In this document: piece after piece, positions 7,050 to 16,573 of the stretch
Position numbering within the stretch: position 1 is the first letter of the stretch
How the letters are laid out: every line of letters starts with the position of its first letter
Source of the DNA: Clostridiales bacterium
GTDB taxonomy: Bacteria; Bacillota; Clostridia; Oscillospirales; CAG-272
Length of the DNA: 36,786 nt
Direction: 5' to 3'
Assembly: GCA_004554105.1 (NCBI GenBank)
Contig: SFNW01000003.1
Location: forward strand, 1 to 36,786
Notes under the pieces: model-generated
Databases searched by the model: none
What the model was told of the DNA's origin: nothing
The model's input: only the letters and a program-made list of their open reading frames with translations
Made by a program: the position numbers and the translations under genes

Positions 7050-10000
7050 ATGAGCAATCCCGACCAGAAAACCTTATACAGTGAGAATTTTGAGCATGAT
7101 GCCTGCGGCATCGGTGCGGTCGTCAGCATCGACGGCGAAGCGTCGCACGCGATCGTCGACGACGCGCTCTCGATTGTAGAGCGGCTGGAGCACCGCGCAG
7201 GCAAGGACGCGACCGGCGAGACCGGCGACGGCGTCGGTATTCTGCTGCAAATTTCCCGCAAGTTCTTTGCAAAGGCGGTCGCGCCGCTCGGCATCGAGCT
7301 GCCCGAGGCACGCGACTTCGGCGTCGGTATGTTCTTCTTCCCGCAGAACACGCTCCAGCGCCGTCAGGCGCAAAAGATGTTTGAGATTATCTGCGAAAAG
7401 GAGGGCGTCGGTCTGCTCGGCTGGCGCGACGTGCCGATTGACAGCACGATTCTCGGCAAAAAGGCGAAGGATTCCATGCCGTTTATCGCGCAGTGCTTTG
7501 TCAAGCGCCCCGAAAAACTCGCACGCGGCATTGCGTTTGACCGCAAGCTCTATGTGATCCGCCGCGTGTTTGAACAGAGCAACGATAACACCTATGTCTG
7601 CTCGCTCTCTTCGCGCACCGTGGTCTATAAGGGTATGTTCCTCGTCGGTCAGCTTCGCCGCTTCTATACCGACTTGCAGGACGCCGATTATGAGAGCGCC
7701 ATTGCGATGGTGCATTCGCGCTTTTCGACCAATACCACGCCGAGCTGGGAGCGCGCACACCCAAACCGCTACATTCTGCACAACGGCGAAATCAACACGA
7801 TTCGCGGCAACGCGGACAGAATGCTCGCCCGCGAGGAGACCATGCACTCCGAGTGCATGAACGAGGACATGGACAAGGTTCTGCCGGTTATCAACGCGGC
7901 AGGGTCGGACTCCGCCATGCTCGACAATACGCTTGAATTTCTCATGATGAACGGCATTCCGCTGCCGCTTGCCGTCATGATTATGATTCCCGAGCCGTGG
8001 AAGAACGACCCGAGCATTTCGCGCAGCAAGCGCGATCTCTATCGCTATTATGCGACGATGATGGAGCCGTGGGACGGTCCTGCGGCAATCTGCTTCTCGG
8101 ACGGCGATCTCATGGGCGCGGTGCTCGACCGCAACGGTCTGCGCCCCGCAAGATACTATATCACCAAGGACAGACGCCTGATTCTGTCCTCCGAGGTCGG
8201 CGTGCTTGACATTCCCGCCGAGAACATCGTCTGCAAGTCGCGCCTTGAGCCGGGTAAAATGCTGCTCGTCGACACCGTGAAGAAGCAGGTTATCTCGGAC
8301 GAGGCGTGCAAGGAGACCTACGCGGCAAGACAGCCCTACGGCGAATGGCTGGACGGTCATCTCGTCACGCTGGACGAACTGCCCGTACCGAACGAAAAGG
8401 TGCCGCGCTATACAAATGAGGAGCGCGGCAGACTGTACAAGGCGTTCGGCTACACCTACGAGGACATCACCGAGGCGATTCTCCCGATGGCGAAGAACGG
8501 CATCGAGCCGACGGCGTCGATGGGCATTGACGTTCCGCTCGCGGTGCTTTCCGAAAAGCATCAGCCGCTCTTCAACTATTTCAAGCAGCTGTTCGCGCAG
8601 GTCACCAACCCGCCGATTGACGCGCTGCGCGAGGAGGTCGTCACCGATACGACGGTCTACGTCGGCTCGGACGGCAACCTGTTGATTGAAAAGCCCGAAA
8701 ACTGCGCGGTTTTGCAGATTCAGAACCCGATTCTCACTTCGGTCGAGCTGATGAAAATTCGCTGCATGAAGAAGCCGGGCTTCAAGGTGCAGACCGTTTC
8801 GCTGCTGTACTACAAGAACGCTTCGCTCGAAAAGACGCTTGACAAGCTGTTTGTCGAGGTCGACCGCGCATACCGCGACGGGGCGAACATTATCATTCTG
8901 TCCGACCGCGGCGTCGATGAAAACCATGTCGCCATGCCGTCGCTGCTCGCGGTTTCCGCCATCGAGCAGTATCTGATTCGCACCAAGAAGCGCACCGCGA
9001 TTTCGATTATCCTTGAAAGCGCAGAGCCGCGCGATGTGCATCATTTCGCCACGCTGCTCGGCTACGGCGCACGCGCCATCAACCCCTACCTTGCGCAGGA
9101 GTGCATCGCCGAGAGCATCGACAGCGGCAAGCTGGAGAAGGACTATCACACCGCTATCGCCGATTACAACAGCGCGATTTTGCACGGTATTGTCAAAATT
9201 GCGTCGAAAATGGGCATTTCGACCCTGCAATCCTATCAGTCGGCGCAGATTTTCGAGGCAGTCGGCATTTCGGGAGCGGTTGTCGAAAAGTATTTCACCA
9301 ATACGGTCAGCCCGGTTGAGGGCATCGGACTTGAAGAGATTGCCGAGGGCGTGGAATGGCGCCACAATCACGCCTTTGACCCGCTCGGACTCGGCGTGGA
9401 CACCGCACTCGACAGCACCGGCGCGCACAAGCTGCGTTCGGGCAACAATGCCGAGGACCACATGTACGACCCGCAGACCGTGATTGCGCTGCGCGAGGCG
9501 ACGCATACCGGCTCTTATGAGCGCTTCAAGGAATACACCGCGCGCGTCGACGATGAACGGAAGCCGCACACCTTGCGCGGACTGCTCGAATTTGTCTGGG
9601 ACGAAAACGGCGGCGTGCCGCTCGATGAGGTCGAGCCTGCAAGCGAGATTGTCAAGCGCTTCAAGACCGGCGCGATGTCCTACGGCTCGATTTCCGAGGA
9701 GGCGCACACCTGCATGGCAATCGCCATGAACCGTCTCGGCGGTCGCTCCAATTCGGGCGAGGGCGGGGAAGACCCGACGCGCTTCGGCACCGAGAAGAAC
9801 AGCGCAATCAAGCAGGTTGCATCGGGACGCTTCGGCGTGACGAGCGCTTACCTGTGCAGCGCAAACGAAATTCAAATCAAAATGGCGCAGGGGGCAAAGC
9901 CGGGCGAGGGCGGACACCTGCCGGGCAAAAAGGTCTATCCGTGGATTGCGAAGACCCGCTATTCCACACCCGGCGTATCGCTGATTTCGCCGCCACCGCA

Positions 10001-11561
10001 CCATGATATTTATTCGATCGAAGACCTTGCACAGCTCATCTACGATTTGAAAAATGCAAATCCCGATGCGCGCATTTCTGTTAAACTTGTTTCCGAGGCG
10101 GGCGTCGGCACGGTCGCGGCGGGCGTCGCCAAGGCGGGCGCGGGCGTCGTGCTGATTTCCGGCTATGACGGCGGTACGGGCGCTGCGCCGAAAAGCTCGA
10201 TTCACAACGCGGGACTTCCGTGGGAACTCGGACTTGCCGAAGCGCATCAGACTCTGATTCGCAACGGACTGCGCACGCGCGTGCGTCTTGAGACCGACGG
10301 CAAGCTGATGAGTGGGCGCGACGTGGCGATTGCCTGCATTCTCGGCGCGGAGGAATTCGGCTTTGCAACCGCGCCGCTGGTCAGCATGGGCTGCGTTATG
10401 ATGCGCGTCTGCAACCTCGACACCTGCCCGATGGGCATTGCAACGCAGAATCCCGAGCTGCGTAAGCGTTTCTGCGGCAAGCCCGAATATGTCATGAACT
10501 TCATGCTCTTTATCGCGGAGGAGCTGCGCGAAATCATGGCGAAACTCGGCGTCCGCACCGTGGACGAGCTGGTCGGCAACACGGCAAAGCTCCGCGTTCG
10601 CGACAACCGCGTGACAGCGCGCGCCGAAACGATTGACCTTTCTTCACTGCTTGAGGATTTGCCGCCCGTCCACAACGACCCGCAGGACAAATTCGATTTC
10701 GCACTTGAAAAGACGCTTGACGAGTCGGTTCTGCTTCCGGCATTCGAGCCGTATTTCAAGAAGAAAAAGCCACATACCGTGAAGGTTGAAATCTCCAGCC
10801 AAAACCGCACGGCGGGAACGATTCTCGGCTCGGTGATCACCAAGACCTTCGGCTCTTCGCTTGCCGACGACACCTATGTCGTGCGCTGTCACGGCGGCGG
10901 AGGACAGTCCTTCGGCGCGTTTATCCCGAAGGGCATGACGATGGAGATCGTCGGCGATTCCAACGACTATTTCGGCAAAGGGCTTTCGGGCGGCAAGCTC
11001 GTCGTCCGTCCGCCCGAGGAAGCGACCTTTGTTGCACGCGAGAACATCATCATCGGCAATGTCGCGCTCTACGGTGCGACGGCGGGTGAGGCATACATCG
11101 CAGGCGTCGCGGGCGAGCGCTTCTGCGTCCGCAATTCGGGCGCTGTCGCCGTCGTTGAGGGCTGCGGCGACCACGGCTGCGAGTATATGACAGGCGGCAG
11201 AGCCGTCATTCTCGGCAGAACAGGCAAGAACTTTGCGGCAGGCATGAGTGGCGGCATCGCCTATGTGCTTGACGAAAAGCACGACCTCTATCTGCGGCTC
11301 AACAAGCAGATGGTGACCATGACCGGCATCACCGAGCGGCATGACGCCGAGGAGCTGCGCGCGCTGATTGAAGCGCACGTCAAGGCGACCGGCTCGGTCT
11401 TCGGCAAGCAGATTCTCGCCGATTTCGACGCTTACTTACCGAAATTCAAGAAGATTATCCCGAACGACTATCAGAAGATGATGGTCACGGTCGGCAAGCT
11501 TGAGGAACGCGGGATGTCGCACGAGCAGGCAAAACTCGAAGCGTTCTATCTTGCACAGTAA
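7050..11561 (+). CDS. gltB: Glutamate synthase (NADPH-type) large subunit
   Basis: Large alpha subunit of GOGAT: hydrolyses glutamine, channels ammonia and reductively aminates 2-oxoglutarate, giving two glutamates. The 1503-residue protein has the classic order: class II amidotransferase domain starting at Cys19 (HDACGIGAVV) after a short propeptide, central domain, FMN-binding synthase domain (around 840-1200, with SGYDGGTGAAP), and the C-terminal GXGXG beta-helix domain (around 1250-1450). The 3Fe-4S ligands are Cys1115, Cys1121 and Cys1126 in CVMMRVCNLDTCPMG. The ATG has AAAGGA upstream (about 7038-7043). gltD follows after 14 bases, so the two subunits are translated together. Confidence 0.97.
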   Translation: MSNPDQKTLYSENFEHDACGIGAVVSIDGEASHAIVDDALSIVERLEHRAGKDATGETGDGVGILLQISRKFFAKAVAPLGIELPEARDFGVGMFFFPQNTLQRRQAQKMFEIICEKEGVGLLGWRDVPIDSTILGKKAKDSMPFIAQCFVKRPEKLARGIAFDRKLYVIRRVFEQSNDNTYVCSLSSRTVVYKGMFLVGQLRRFYTDLQDADYESAIAMVHSRFSTNTTPSWERAHPNRYILHNGEINTIRGNADRMLAREETMHSECMNEDMDKVLPVINAAGSDSAMLDNTLEFLMMNGIPLPLAVMIMIPEPWKNDPSISRSKRDLYRYYATMMEPWDGPAAICFSDGDLMGAVLDRNGLRPARYYITKDRRLILSSEVGVLDIPAENIVCKSRLEPGKMLLVDTVKKQVISDEACKETYAARQPYGEWLDGHLVTLDELPVPNEKVPRYTNEERGRLYKAFGYTYEDITEAILPMAKNGIEPTASMGIDVPLAVLSEKHQPLFNYFKQLFAQVTNPPIDALREEVVTDTTVYVGSDGNLLIEKPENCAVLQIQNPILTSVELMKIRCMKKPGFKVQTVSLLYYKNASLEKTLDKLFVEVDRAYRDGANIIILSDRGVDENHVAMPSLLAVSAIEQYLIRTKKRTAISIILESAEPRDVHHFATLLGYGARAINPYLAQECIAESIDSGKLEKDYHTAIADYNSAILHGIVKIASKMGISTLQSYQSAQIFEAVGISGAVVEKYFTNTVSPVEGIGLEEIAEGVEWRHNHAFDPLGLGVDTALDSTGAHKLRSGNNAEDHMYDPQTVIALREATHTGSYERFKEYTARVDDERKPHTLRGLLEFVWDENGGVPLDEVEPASEIVKRFKTGAMSYGSISEEAHTCMAIAMNRLGGRSNSGEGGEDPTRFGTEKNSAIKQVASGRFGVTSAYLCSANEIQIKMAQGAKPGEGGHLPGKKVYPWIAKTRYSTPGVSLISPPPHHDIYSIEDLAQLIYDLKNANPDARISVKLVSEAGVGTVAAGVAKAGAGVVLISGYDGGTGAAPKSSIHNAGLPWELGLAEAHQTLIRNGLRTRVRLETDGKLMSGRDVAIACILGAEEFGFATAPLVSMGCVMMRVCNLDTCPMGIATQNPELRKRFCGKPEYVMNFMLFIAEELREIMAKLGVRTVDELVGNTAKLRVRDNRVTARAETIDLSSLLEDLPPVHNDPQDKFDFALEKTLDESVLLPAFEPYFKKKKPHTVKVEISSQNRTAGTILGSVITKTFGSSLADDTYVVRCHGGGGQSFGAFIPKGMTMEIVGDSNDYFGKGLSGGKLVVRPPEEATFVARENIIIGNVALYGATAGEAYIAGVAGERFCVRNSGAVAVVEGCGDHGCEYMTGGRAVILGRTGKNFAAGMSGGIAYVLDEKHDLYLRLNKQMVTMTGITERHDAEELRALIEAHVKATGSVFGKQILADFDAYLPKFKKIIPNDYQKMMVTVGKLEERGMSHEQAKLEAFYLAQ

Positions 11562-11575
11562 CGGAGGAGCATACA

Positions 11576-13057
11576 ATGGGAAAACCAACCGGATTTATGG
11601 AATATAACCGCCGCGCTCTGCCGTGCCGTGCGCCGAAAGAACGCATTGCGGACTTTGACGAATTCAAACAGCCGCTCGAAGAGAGCGAGCGCCGCACGCA
11701 GGCGGCGCGCTGCATGAACTGCGGTGTGCCGTTCTGCCAGGCGGGCGTCAGTTTCGGCGGCGCGGTCAGCGGCTGCCCGCTGCACAACCTGATTCCCGAG
11801 TGGAACGACGAAATTTATCACGGCAACGCGCGTGAAGCACTCTCAAGATTGCTCAAGACCAACAATTTTCCCGAATTTACGGGCAGAGTCTGCCCCGCGC
11901 TCTGCGAGGCGGCGTGTACCTGCGGGCTGGAGGGCAATCCCGTGACGGTGCATGACAACGAACTTGCCATTATTGAAAACGGCTTTGCAATGGGCTGGAT
12001 GCAGCCGCACATTCCGAATGTCCGCACGGGCAAGCGGGTGGCGGTCATCGGCTCGGGTCCCGCCGGGCTTGCCGCGGCAGACCGGCTCAATCAGCGCGGG
12101 CATCTCGTCACGGTATTCGAGCGCGAAAAGCATCCCGGCGGGCTTCTGATGTACGGCATTCCGAACATGAAGCTCGACAAGCGCGTCGTTCGTCGCCGCG
12201 TCGAGTTGATGCAGGCAGAGGGCGTCACCTTTGAAACCGGCATCGACATCGGTCGCGATGTGACCTATGCCGAGTTGGCGGGACGCTTTGACGCAATTAT
12301 CCTGTGCTGCGGCTCGAAGACGCCGCGCGACCTGAAAGCACCCGGGCGCGACGCGGAGGGCATTTACTTTGCCGTCGATTATCTGTCGCGCGCGACCGAA
12401 AAGGTCATCGGCGAGGCGAAGAACTTTGCCATCGGCGCAAAAGGCAAGAACGTGATTATCGTCGGCGGCGGCGATACCGGCAACGACTGCGTCGGCACGG
12501 CGATTCGGCAAGGGGCAAAATCGGTCGTTCAGCTTGAAATGCTGGCACAGCCGCCGAAGGAGCGTGCCGAGAACAACCCGTGGCCCGAATGGCCGCGCGT
12601 CTGCAAGACCGACTACGGTCAGGAGGAGGCGATCGCTGTCTTCGGCGCAGACCCGCGCCGCTATCAGACGACCGTCAAGGAATTTCTCAAAGACGAAAAC
12701 GGCAATCTGTGCGCCGTGACGGTAGTCGGACTGCGTCCCGATACCGACGCCGCAAGCGGGCGTACCGTAATGCGGGAGGTCGAGGGCAGCGAGGAAACGC
12801 TGCCGTGCGAGCTATTGCTGATTGCCGCCGGCTTTGTCGGCTGTGAGGACTATGTCGCCGAGGCGTTCGGCGTGCCGAAAACGGCGCGCGGCTGCCTGAC
12901 GACTGCCGAAAACTCCTATGCAACGGCGGCAGCGGGCGTATTCACCGCAGGTGACTGCCGCCGCGGGCAATCGCTCGTCGTCCATGCCATTGCCGAGGGG
13001 CGTGCCTGTGCAAAGGAAGTCGATGCGTACCTGATGGGCTATAGCAATATGATTTAA
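11576..13057 (+). CDS. gltD: Glutamate synthase small subunit (NADPH, FAD, Fe-S)
   Basis: Beta subunit that feeds electrons from NADPH through FAD and 4Fe-4S clusters to GltB. The 493-residue protein starts MGKPTGFMEYNRR, typical of the family. Cysteine clusters near the N-terminus (CMNCGVPFC, GCPLHN, CPALCEAACTCG) bind the Fe-S centres. A FAD dinucleotide fold (VAVIGSGPAGLAAADRL) and an NADPH fold (NVIIVGGGDTGNDCVG) follow. The Shine-Dalgarno CGGAGGAG precedes the ATG. It is the last gene of the plus-strand cluster and is followed by a strong intrinsic terminator. Confidence 0.96.
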   Translation: MGKPTGFMEYNRRALPCRAPKERIADFDEFKQPLEESERRTQAARCMNCGVPFCQAGVSFGGAVSGCPLHNLIPEWNDEIYHGNAREALSRLLKTNNFPEFTGRVCPALCEAACTCGLEGNPVTVHDNELAIIENGFAMGWMQPHIPNVRTGKRVAVIGSGPAGLAAADRLNQRGHLVTVFEREKHPGGLLMYGIPNMKLDKRVVRRRVELMQAEGVTFETGIDIGRDVTYAELAGRFDAIILCCGSKTPRDLKAPGRDAEGIYFAVDYLSRATEKVIGEAKNFAIGAKGKNVIIVGGGDTGNDCVGTAIRQGAKSVVQLEMLAQPPKERAENNPWPEWPRVCKTDYGQEEAIAVFGADPRRYQTTVKEFLKDENGNLCAVTVVGLRPDTDAASGRTVMREVEGSEETLPCELLLIAAGFVGCEDYVAEAFGVPKTARGCLTTAENSYATAAAGVFTAGDCRRGQSLVVHAIAEGRACAKEVDAYLMGYSNMI

Positions 13058-13067
13058 GACGCATAAA

Positions 13068-13102
13068 AGAAAAACGGTTGACCGTCGGTCAACCGTTTTT
13101 CT
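13068..13102 (+). terminator. Intrinsic terminator after gltD (usable in both directions)
   Basis: A 16-bp perfect stem, 13068-13083 (contains CGGTTGACC) with 13087-13102 (GGTCAACCG), loop GTC, ending in five T on the plus strand. The A-rich 5' flank gives a T tract on the minus strand too. Confidence 0.9.
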
Positions 13103-13108
13103 GTATAC

Positions 13109-13142
13109 AAAACCCGCAGGGAAGTGTATCTCTGCGGGTTTT
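13109..13142 (-). terminator. Intrinsic terminator after oadA
   Basis: AAAACCCGCAG (13109-13119) pairs with CTGCGGGTTTT (13132-13142). On the minus strand the stem ends in TTTT and lies 12 bases past the oadA stop. It and the gltD terminator form a back-to-back pair between convergent operons. Confidence 0.85.
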
Positions 13143-13154
13143 AACTTTATAAAA

Positions 13155-14552
13155 TCAGACCATGTGAACGCCGAGTTCTGCGTCGCCGTTTTTGCCGTCG
13201 AGACCGTAAAGCTTTGCCTTGCGTTCCTCGAAGAACTTGGTTGCGACCTGCTCAAACAGCGCGTAGGTGAGGACGTCCTCCTCCTGCTCCATATAGGGCT
13301 TGACCTTTTCGCGCAGCGTTGCCAGCTCGGGCTTGATTTTGTCTGCCGGACGGCAGGTAATCGGCTTTTCGTCGCCGAGAATCTGCTTGCGGAACTTATC
13401 GCTGATGGGCGCGGGCGTCTTGCCGTAGTCGCCGTGAACGATGCCCTTGAATTCCTTGGTGACAATCTTGTAGCGTTCGCCCGAAATGACGTTGAACACC
13501 GCCTGCGTGCCGACAATCTGCGAGGTCGGGGTGACGAGCGGCGGATAGCCTGCGTCTGCGCGGACGCGCGGCACTTCTGCAAGCACTTCGTCAAGCTGGT
13601 CGAGCTTGCCCGCCTGCTTGAGCTGCGAAACCAGGTTGGAGAGCATACCGCCGGGGACCTGATAACGGAGCGCGTTGACGTCGACCTTCAGCACCTTCGG
13701 GTTGATTAAACCGCTTTCGAGATACTTTTCGCGAATGCCGGTGAAATAGGAGGAAACGACATTGAGTTTTTCAAGGTCGAGACCGGTGTCGTACTCGGTG
13801 CCGGCAAGCGCGGCGACGATAGGCTCCGTAGGCGGCTGGGACGTACCCATTGCCATCGGGGAAATCGCCGTGTCGATGATGTCGACGCCCGCTTCGATTG
13901 CTTTGAGTGCCGTCATGGACGCAAGTCCGGCGGTGTAGTGGGTGTGCAGTTCAATCGGCACATGAACCGATGCCTTGAGCTTCTTGACGAGATCGTAGGC
14001 GTCGTAGGGCTTCAGCAGTCCCGACATATCCTTGATGCAGATCGAGTCTGCGCCCATCTCCTCAAGCTGCTTTGCAAGCGTTGCAAAGTAGTCGTTGTTG
14101 TGGACAGGGCTGGTCGTGTAGCTGAACGCGACCTGAACGTGACCCTTTTCCTTGCGGGTCGCGTCGATTGCGGTCTTCAGGTTGCGGGGGTCGTTGAGCG
14201 CGTCGAAGATGCGGATAATGTCGATGCCGTTGGCAATCGACTTCTGGACGAAGTATTCGACAACGTCGTCCGCATAGTGGCGGTAGCCGAGGATATTCTG
14301 ACCGCGGAACAGCATCTGCAGTTTGGTGTTCTTGACATGCTCGCGAATCGTGCGCAGACGCTCCCACGGGTCTTCGTTAAGGAATCGGAGGCAAGCATCA
14401 AAGGTTGCGCCGCCCCATGCCTCCAGCGCGTGATAACCGACCGCGTCGAGCGCCTCCAGAACGGGGAGCATTTCCTCGGTGGTCATTCTCGTCGCCGCGA
14501 GCGACTGATGCGCGTCGCGGAGGACGGTTTCTGTAATTTTTACGTTTGCCAT
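13155..14552 (-). CDS. oadA: Carboxyltransferase subunit (oxaloacetate decarboxylase alpha / pyruvate carboxylase subunit B type)
   Basis: Transfers the carboxyl group between oxaloacetate (giving pyruvate) and the biotin carrier. The 465-residue protein has the DRE-TIM/PYC core: LRDAHQSLAATRM near the N-terminus (metal Asp13), the CIKDMSG lysine at Lys174, and the metal histidines His203 and His205 in HTHYTAG. It ends after the carboxyltransferase and linker region and lacks the C-terminal biotinyl domain of full OadA; the carrier is the separate gene at 15772-16164. It is the last gene of the minus-strand operon. Pyruvate carboxylase subunit B or the 5S transcarboxylase subunit are equivalent names; the family fold does not separate them. 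Confidence 0.93.
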   Translation of the reverse strand: MANVKITETVLRDAHQSLAATRMTTEEMLPVLEALDAVGYHALEAWGGATFDACLRFLNEDPWERLRTIREHVKNTKLQMLFRGQNILGYRHYADDVVEYFVQKSIANGIDIIRIFDALNDPRNLKTAIDATRKEKGHVQVAFSYTTSPVHNNDYFATLAKQLEEMGADSICIKDMSGLLKPYDAYDLVKKLKASVHVPIELHTHYTAGLASMTALKAIEAGVDIIDTAISPMAMGTSQPPTEPIVAALAGTEYDTGLDLEKLNVVSSYFTGIREKYLESGLINPKVLKVDVNALRYQVPGGMLSNLVSQLKQAGKLDQLDEVLAEVPRVRADAGYPPLVTPTSQIVGTQAVFNVISGERYKIVTKEFKGIVHGDYGKTPAPISDKFRKQILGDEKPITCRPADKIKPELATLREKVKPYMEQEEDVLTYALFEQVATKFFEERKAKLYGLDGKNGDAELGVHMV

Positions 14553-14574
14553 TGCAAATTATCCCCTTATGAAA

Positions 14575-15750
14575 TTATTTGAAGAACTGCAGGAAGATAC
14601 CTGCTGCGACGGCAGAGCCGATAACGCCCGCGACATTCGGACCCATGGCGTGCATGAGCAGGAAGTTCGAGGGGTTCTCTTTCTGACCGACCGTATTGCT
14701 GACACGCGCCGCCATCGGGACTGCGCTGACGCCCGCCGAGCCGATCAGCGGGTTGATCTTGCCGCCGGTGATGAAGCACATCAGCTTGCCGAACAGCAGA
14801 CCGCCGCAGGTCGCAAAGATGAACGCGGTAAGTCCGAGAACGATGATGTAGACGGTCTTTGCCGACAGGAAGGTCGCGGCATTTGCCGTCGCGCCGACCG
14901 AGACGCCGAGAAAGATGGTCAGAATGTTGCAGAGTTCGTTCTGCGCGGTCTTGGAAAGACGTTCGGTGACGCCGCAGACGTTAAACAGGTTGCCGAGCAT
15001 CAAGAAGCCGACCAGCGGCGCCGCATCGGGCACAAGCAGGATAACGAGCAGGGCGACCGCAATCGGGAAGATGACCTTCTCGACCTTGGAGACGGGGCGC
15101 AGATTTTCCATGACAATCGAGCGTTCCTTCTTGGTGGTCAAGAGGCGCATAAAGGGCGGCTGGATAATCGGAATCAGTGCCATGTAGGAGTATGCCGCAA
15201 TCGCGATAGGACCGAGCAGCTGCGGGGCGAGGGTCTTGGTGACGAGAATCGCCGTCGGACCGTCCGCGCCGCCGATAATGCCGATAGAGGCAGCTTCCTC
15301 GGGCGTAAAGCCGAGGCAGAGCGCGCCGATGAAGGCGGCAAATACGCCGAGCTGGGCGGCAGCACCGAGCAGCAGGCTCTTCGGGTTTGCAATCAGGGGA
15401 GAGAAGTCGGTCATTGCACCGACGCCGAGGAAGATCAGCGACGGGTAGATACCGAGCTTAACGCCGAGATAGAGAATGTCGATAAGACCGCCGTGCAGAA
15501 TCTCGGAGTAGTTCAGCTCTTCGCGCAGAAAGTATTCCATGTGGAACAGCTCCGCGCCGGGAAGGTTGGCAAGCAGCATACCAAATGCAATCGGAAGAAG
15601 GAGCAGCGGCTCGTATTTCTTGCCGATTGCCAGGTACATCAAAACGCCGATGATGACATACATCAGAAGCGTCTTGCCTGCAAGAACAGGGTCTTCGAAG
15701 AAGCCGTACAGTCCGGTCGACTTCACGAAGTTGAACAAGACATCAAGCAT
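14575..15750 (-). CDS. oadB: Na+-translocating decarboxylase beta subunit
   Basis: Integral membrane subunit that decarboxylates carboxybiotin and couples this to Na+ export. The 391-residue protein is almost entirely hydrophobic helices and contains the family-defining GIIGGADGPTAI motif (the Asp is in the Na+ site) plus the polar GASVSANAT-like region read here as GVSVGATANAATF. OadB, MmdB and GcdB cannot be told apart by sequence, so the natural substrate depends on the carboxyltransferase partner. It lies between the biotin carrier (21-base gap) and oadA (22-base gap). Confidence 0.94.
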   Translation of the reverse strand: MLDVLFNFVKSTGLYGFFEDPVLAGKTLLMYVIIGVLMYLAIGKKYEPLLLLPIAFGMLLANLPGAELFHMEYFLREELNYSEILHGGLIDILYLGVKLGIYPSLIFLGVGAMTDFSPLIANPKSLLLGAAAQLGVFAAFIGALCLGFTPEEAASIGIIGGADGPTAILVTKTLAPQLLGPIAIAAYSYMALIPIIQPPFMRLLTTKKERSIVMENLRPVSKVEKVIFPIAVALLVILLVPDAAPLVGFLMLGNLFNVCGVTERLSKTAQNELCNILTIFLGVSVGATANAATFLSAKTVYIIVLGLTAFIFATCGGLLFGKLMCFITGGKINPLIGSAGVSAVPMAARVSNTVGQKENPSNFLLMHAMGPNVAGVIGSAVAAGIFLQFFK

Positions 15751-15771
15751 ATTCGTACCAACTTTCCCGCC

Positions 15772-16164
15772 TTAGTTCAGCGTGACAAGAATATCGCCGC
15801 TCTGGACGGTTGCACCCTTCGTTACATTGACCGAAGCTACGGTGCCGTCCGCGGGCGCGGGAATATCGTTCTCCATCTTCATGGCTTCGAGGACGCAGAG
15901 AGACTCGCCGGACTTGACCGCCTGACCGACTGCGACGTTGACCTTGAGAATCGTGCCGGGCATCGGTGCGGCAACCTTGGTCGCGCCCTGTGCGCCTGCG
16001 GGTGCTGCTGCGGGAGCAGCCTTGGGTGCAGGAGCGGCTGCCGCCTTGGGAGCGGGTGCTGCCGCGGGTGCGGCGGGAGCGACAGGCGCGGCGGAAACTG
16101 CGCCGACCTCTTCAACCGTGACTTCGTATGCCGTGCCGTTGACGGTAATGGTGTACTGTTTCAT
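15772..16164 (-). CDS. Biotin carboxyl carrier protein of the decarboxylase complex
   Basis: 130 residues. A short N-terminal segment (1-25) is followed by an Ala/Pro/Lys-rich flexible linker (about 26-62, repeated APAPKAA units) and a biotinyl domain. The biotin attachment site is the canonical EAMKMEN with Lys96. The protein acts as the swinging arm between the carboxyltransferase(s) and the beta subunit. It is equivalent to MmdC/GcdC or the 1.3S transcarboxylase subunit. AAGGAG precedes the ATG on the minus strand. Confidence 0.93.
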   Translation of the reverse strand: MKQYTITVNGTAYEVTVEEVGAVSAAPVAPAAPAAAPAPKAAAAPAPKAAPAAAPAGAQGATKVAAPMPGTILKVNVAVGQAVKSGESLCVLEAMKMENDIPAPADGTVASVNVTKGATVQSGDILVTLN

Positions 16165-16187
16165 TTTTGTATTCTCCTTAAACTCAA

Positions 16188-16562
16188 TTATTTACAAGAT
16201 GAAAAGCGATTGTTCGCGCGCTTGAACGAAACGACGCGGAACGAGGACGGGGAAGAGCCGCTTGCTGCCGCTACCGCCGCCGTAATGACGGCAATGATTT
16301 CGAGGTCGTCTGCGGGAGCAGAAGCGGGAACGGGTGCGGGCGCGGCTTCGACAGGCGCGGGCGCGGGTTCTTTGCTCTTTTTCTTTTTCTCGCCGGACAG
16401 CGGGCTTAAAATCAGGTGCAGCAGCTCGACCAGTCCCCAAAGAATGGCGAGGACGGCAAACACCGTGCCGATGCCGAGCAGCATGACCTGACCGCCGAGC
16501 GCCATTTTGTCGCCGAAGGTCATTGCCTCAGCCGCAGCGGCGGCTAAATAAAAGTCAAACAT
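16188..16562 (-). CDS. oadG: Oxaloacetate/methylmalonyl-CoA decarboxylase gamma (OadG/MmdD-like) subunit
   Basis: Small membrane-anchoring subunit of the Na+ pump. The frame extends to 16619, but the ATG at 16562 is preferred: the minus-strand Shine-Dalgarno AAGGAGG lies about seven bases upstream and it begins MFDFYLAAAAAEAM. From this start it is 124 residues, with one transmembrane helix (about 22-44, VMLLGIGTVFAVLAILWGLV), a Lys-rich stretch (EKKKKSKE), an Ala/Pro linker, and a C-terminal amphipathic DDLEIIAVITAAVAAA segment typical of OadG. The Shine-Dalgarno overlaps the end of the mmdA gene, so the two are translationally coupled. Confidence 0.85.
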   Translation of the reverse strand: MFDFYLAAAAAEAMTFGDKMALGGQVMLLGIGTVFAVLAILWGLVELLHLILSPLSGEKKKKSKEPAPAPVEAAPAPVPASAPADDLEIIAVITAAVAAASGSSPSSFRVVSFKRANNRFSSCK

Positions 16563-16573
16563 CGTCTGCCTCC

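Noticed and set aside
7074..10247. Minus-strand open frame of 1057 codons opposite gltB
   Set aside because: High GC3 in gltB removes stop codons in the antisense frame; composition is Arg/His/Ala-rich and without motifs.
16011..16110. Short Ala/Pro-coding repeats in the biotin carrier gene, considered as a DNA repeat array or CRISPR
   Set aside because: They are the flexible linker of the biotin carrier; units are irregular with no spacers.
14569..16491. Plus-strand open frame of 640 codons over oadB, the biotin carrier and oadG
   Set aside because: It spans three genuine minus-strand genes and their intergenic gaps; no coherent domain.
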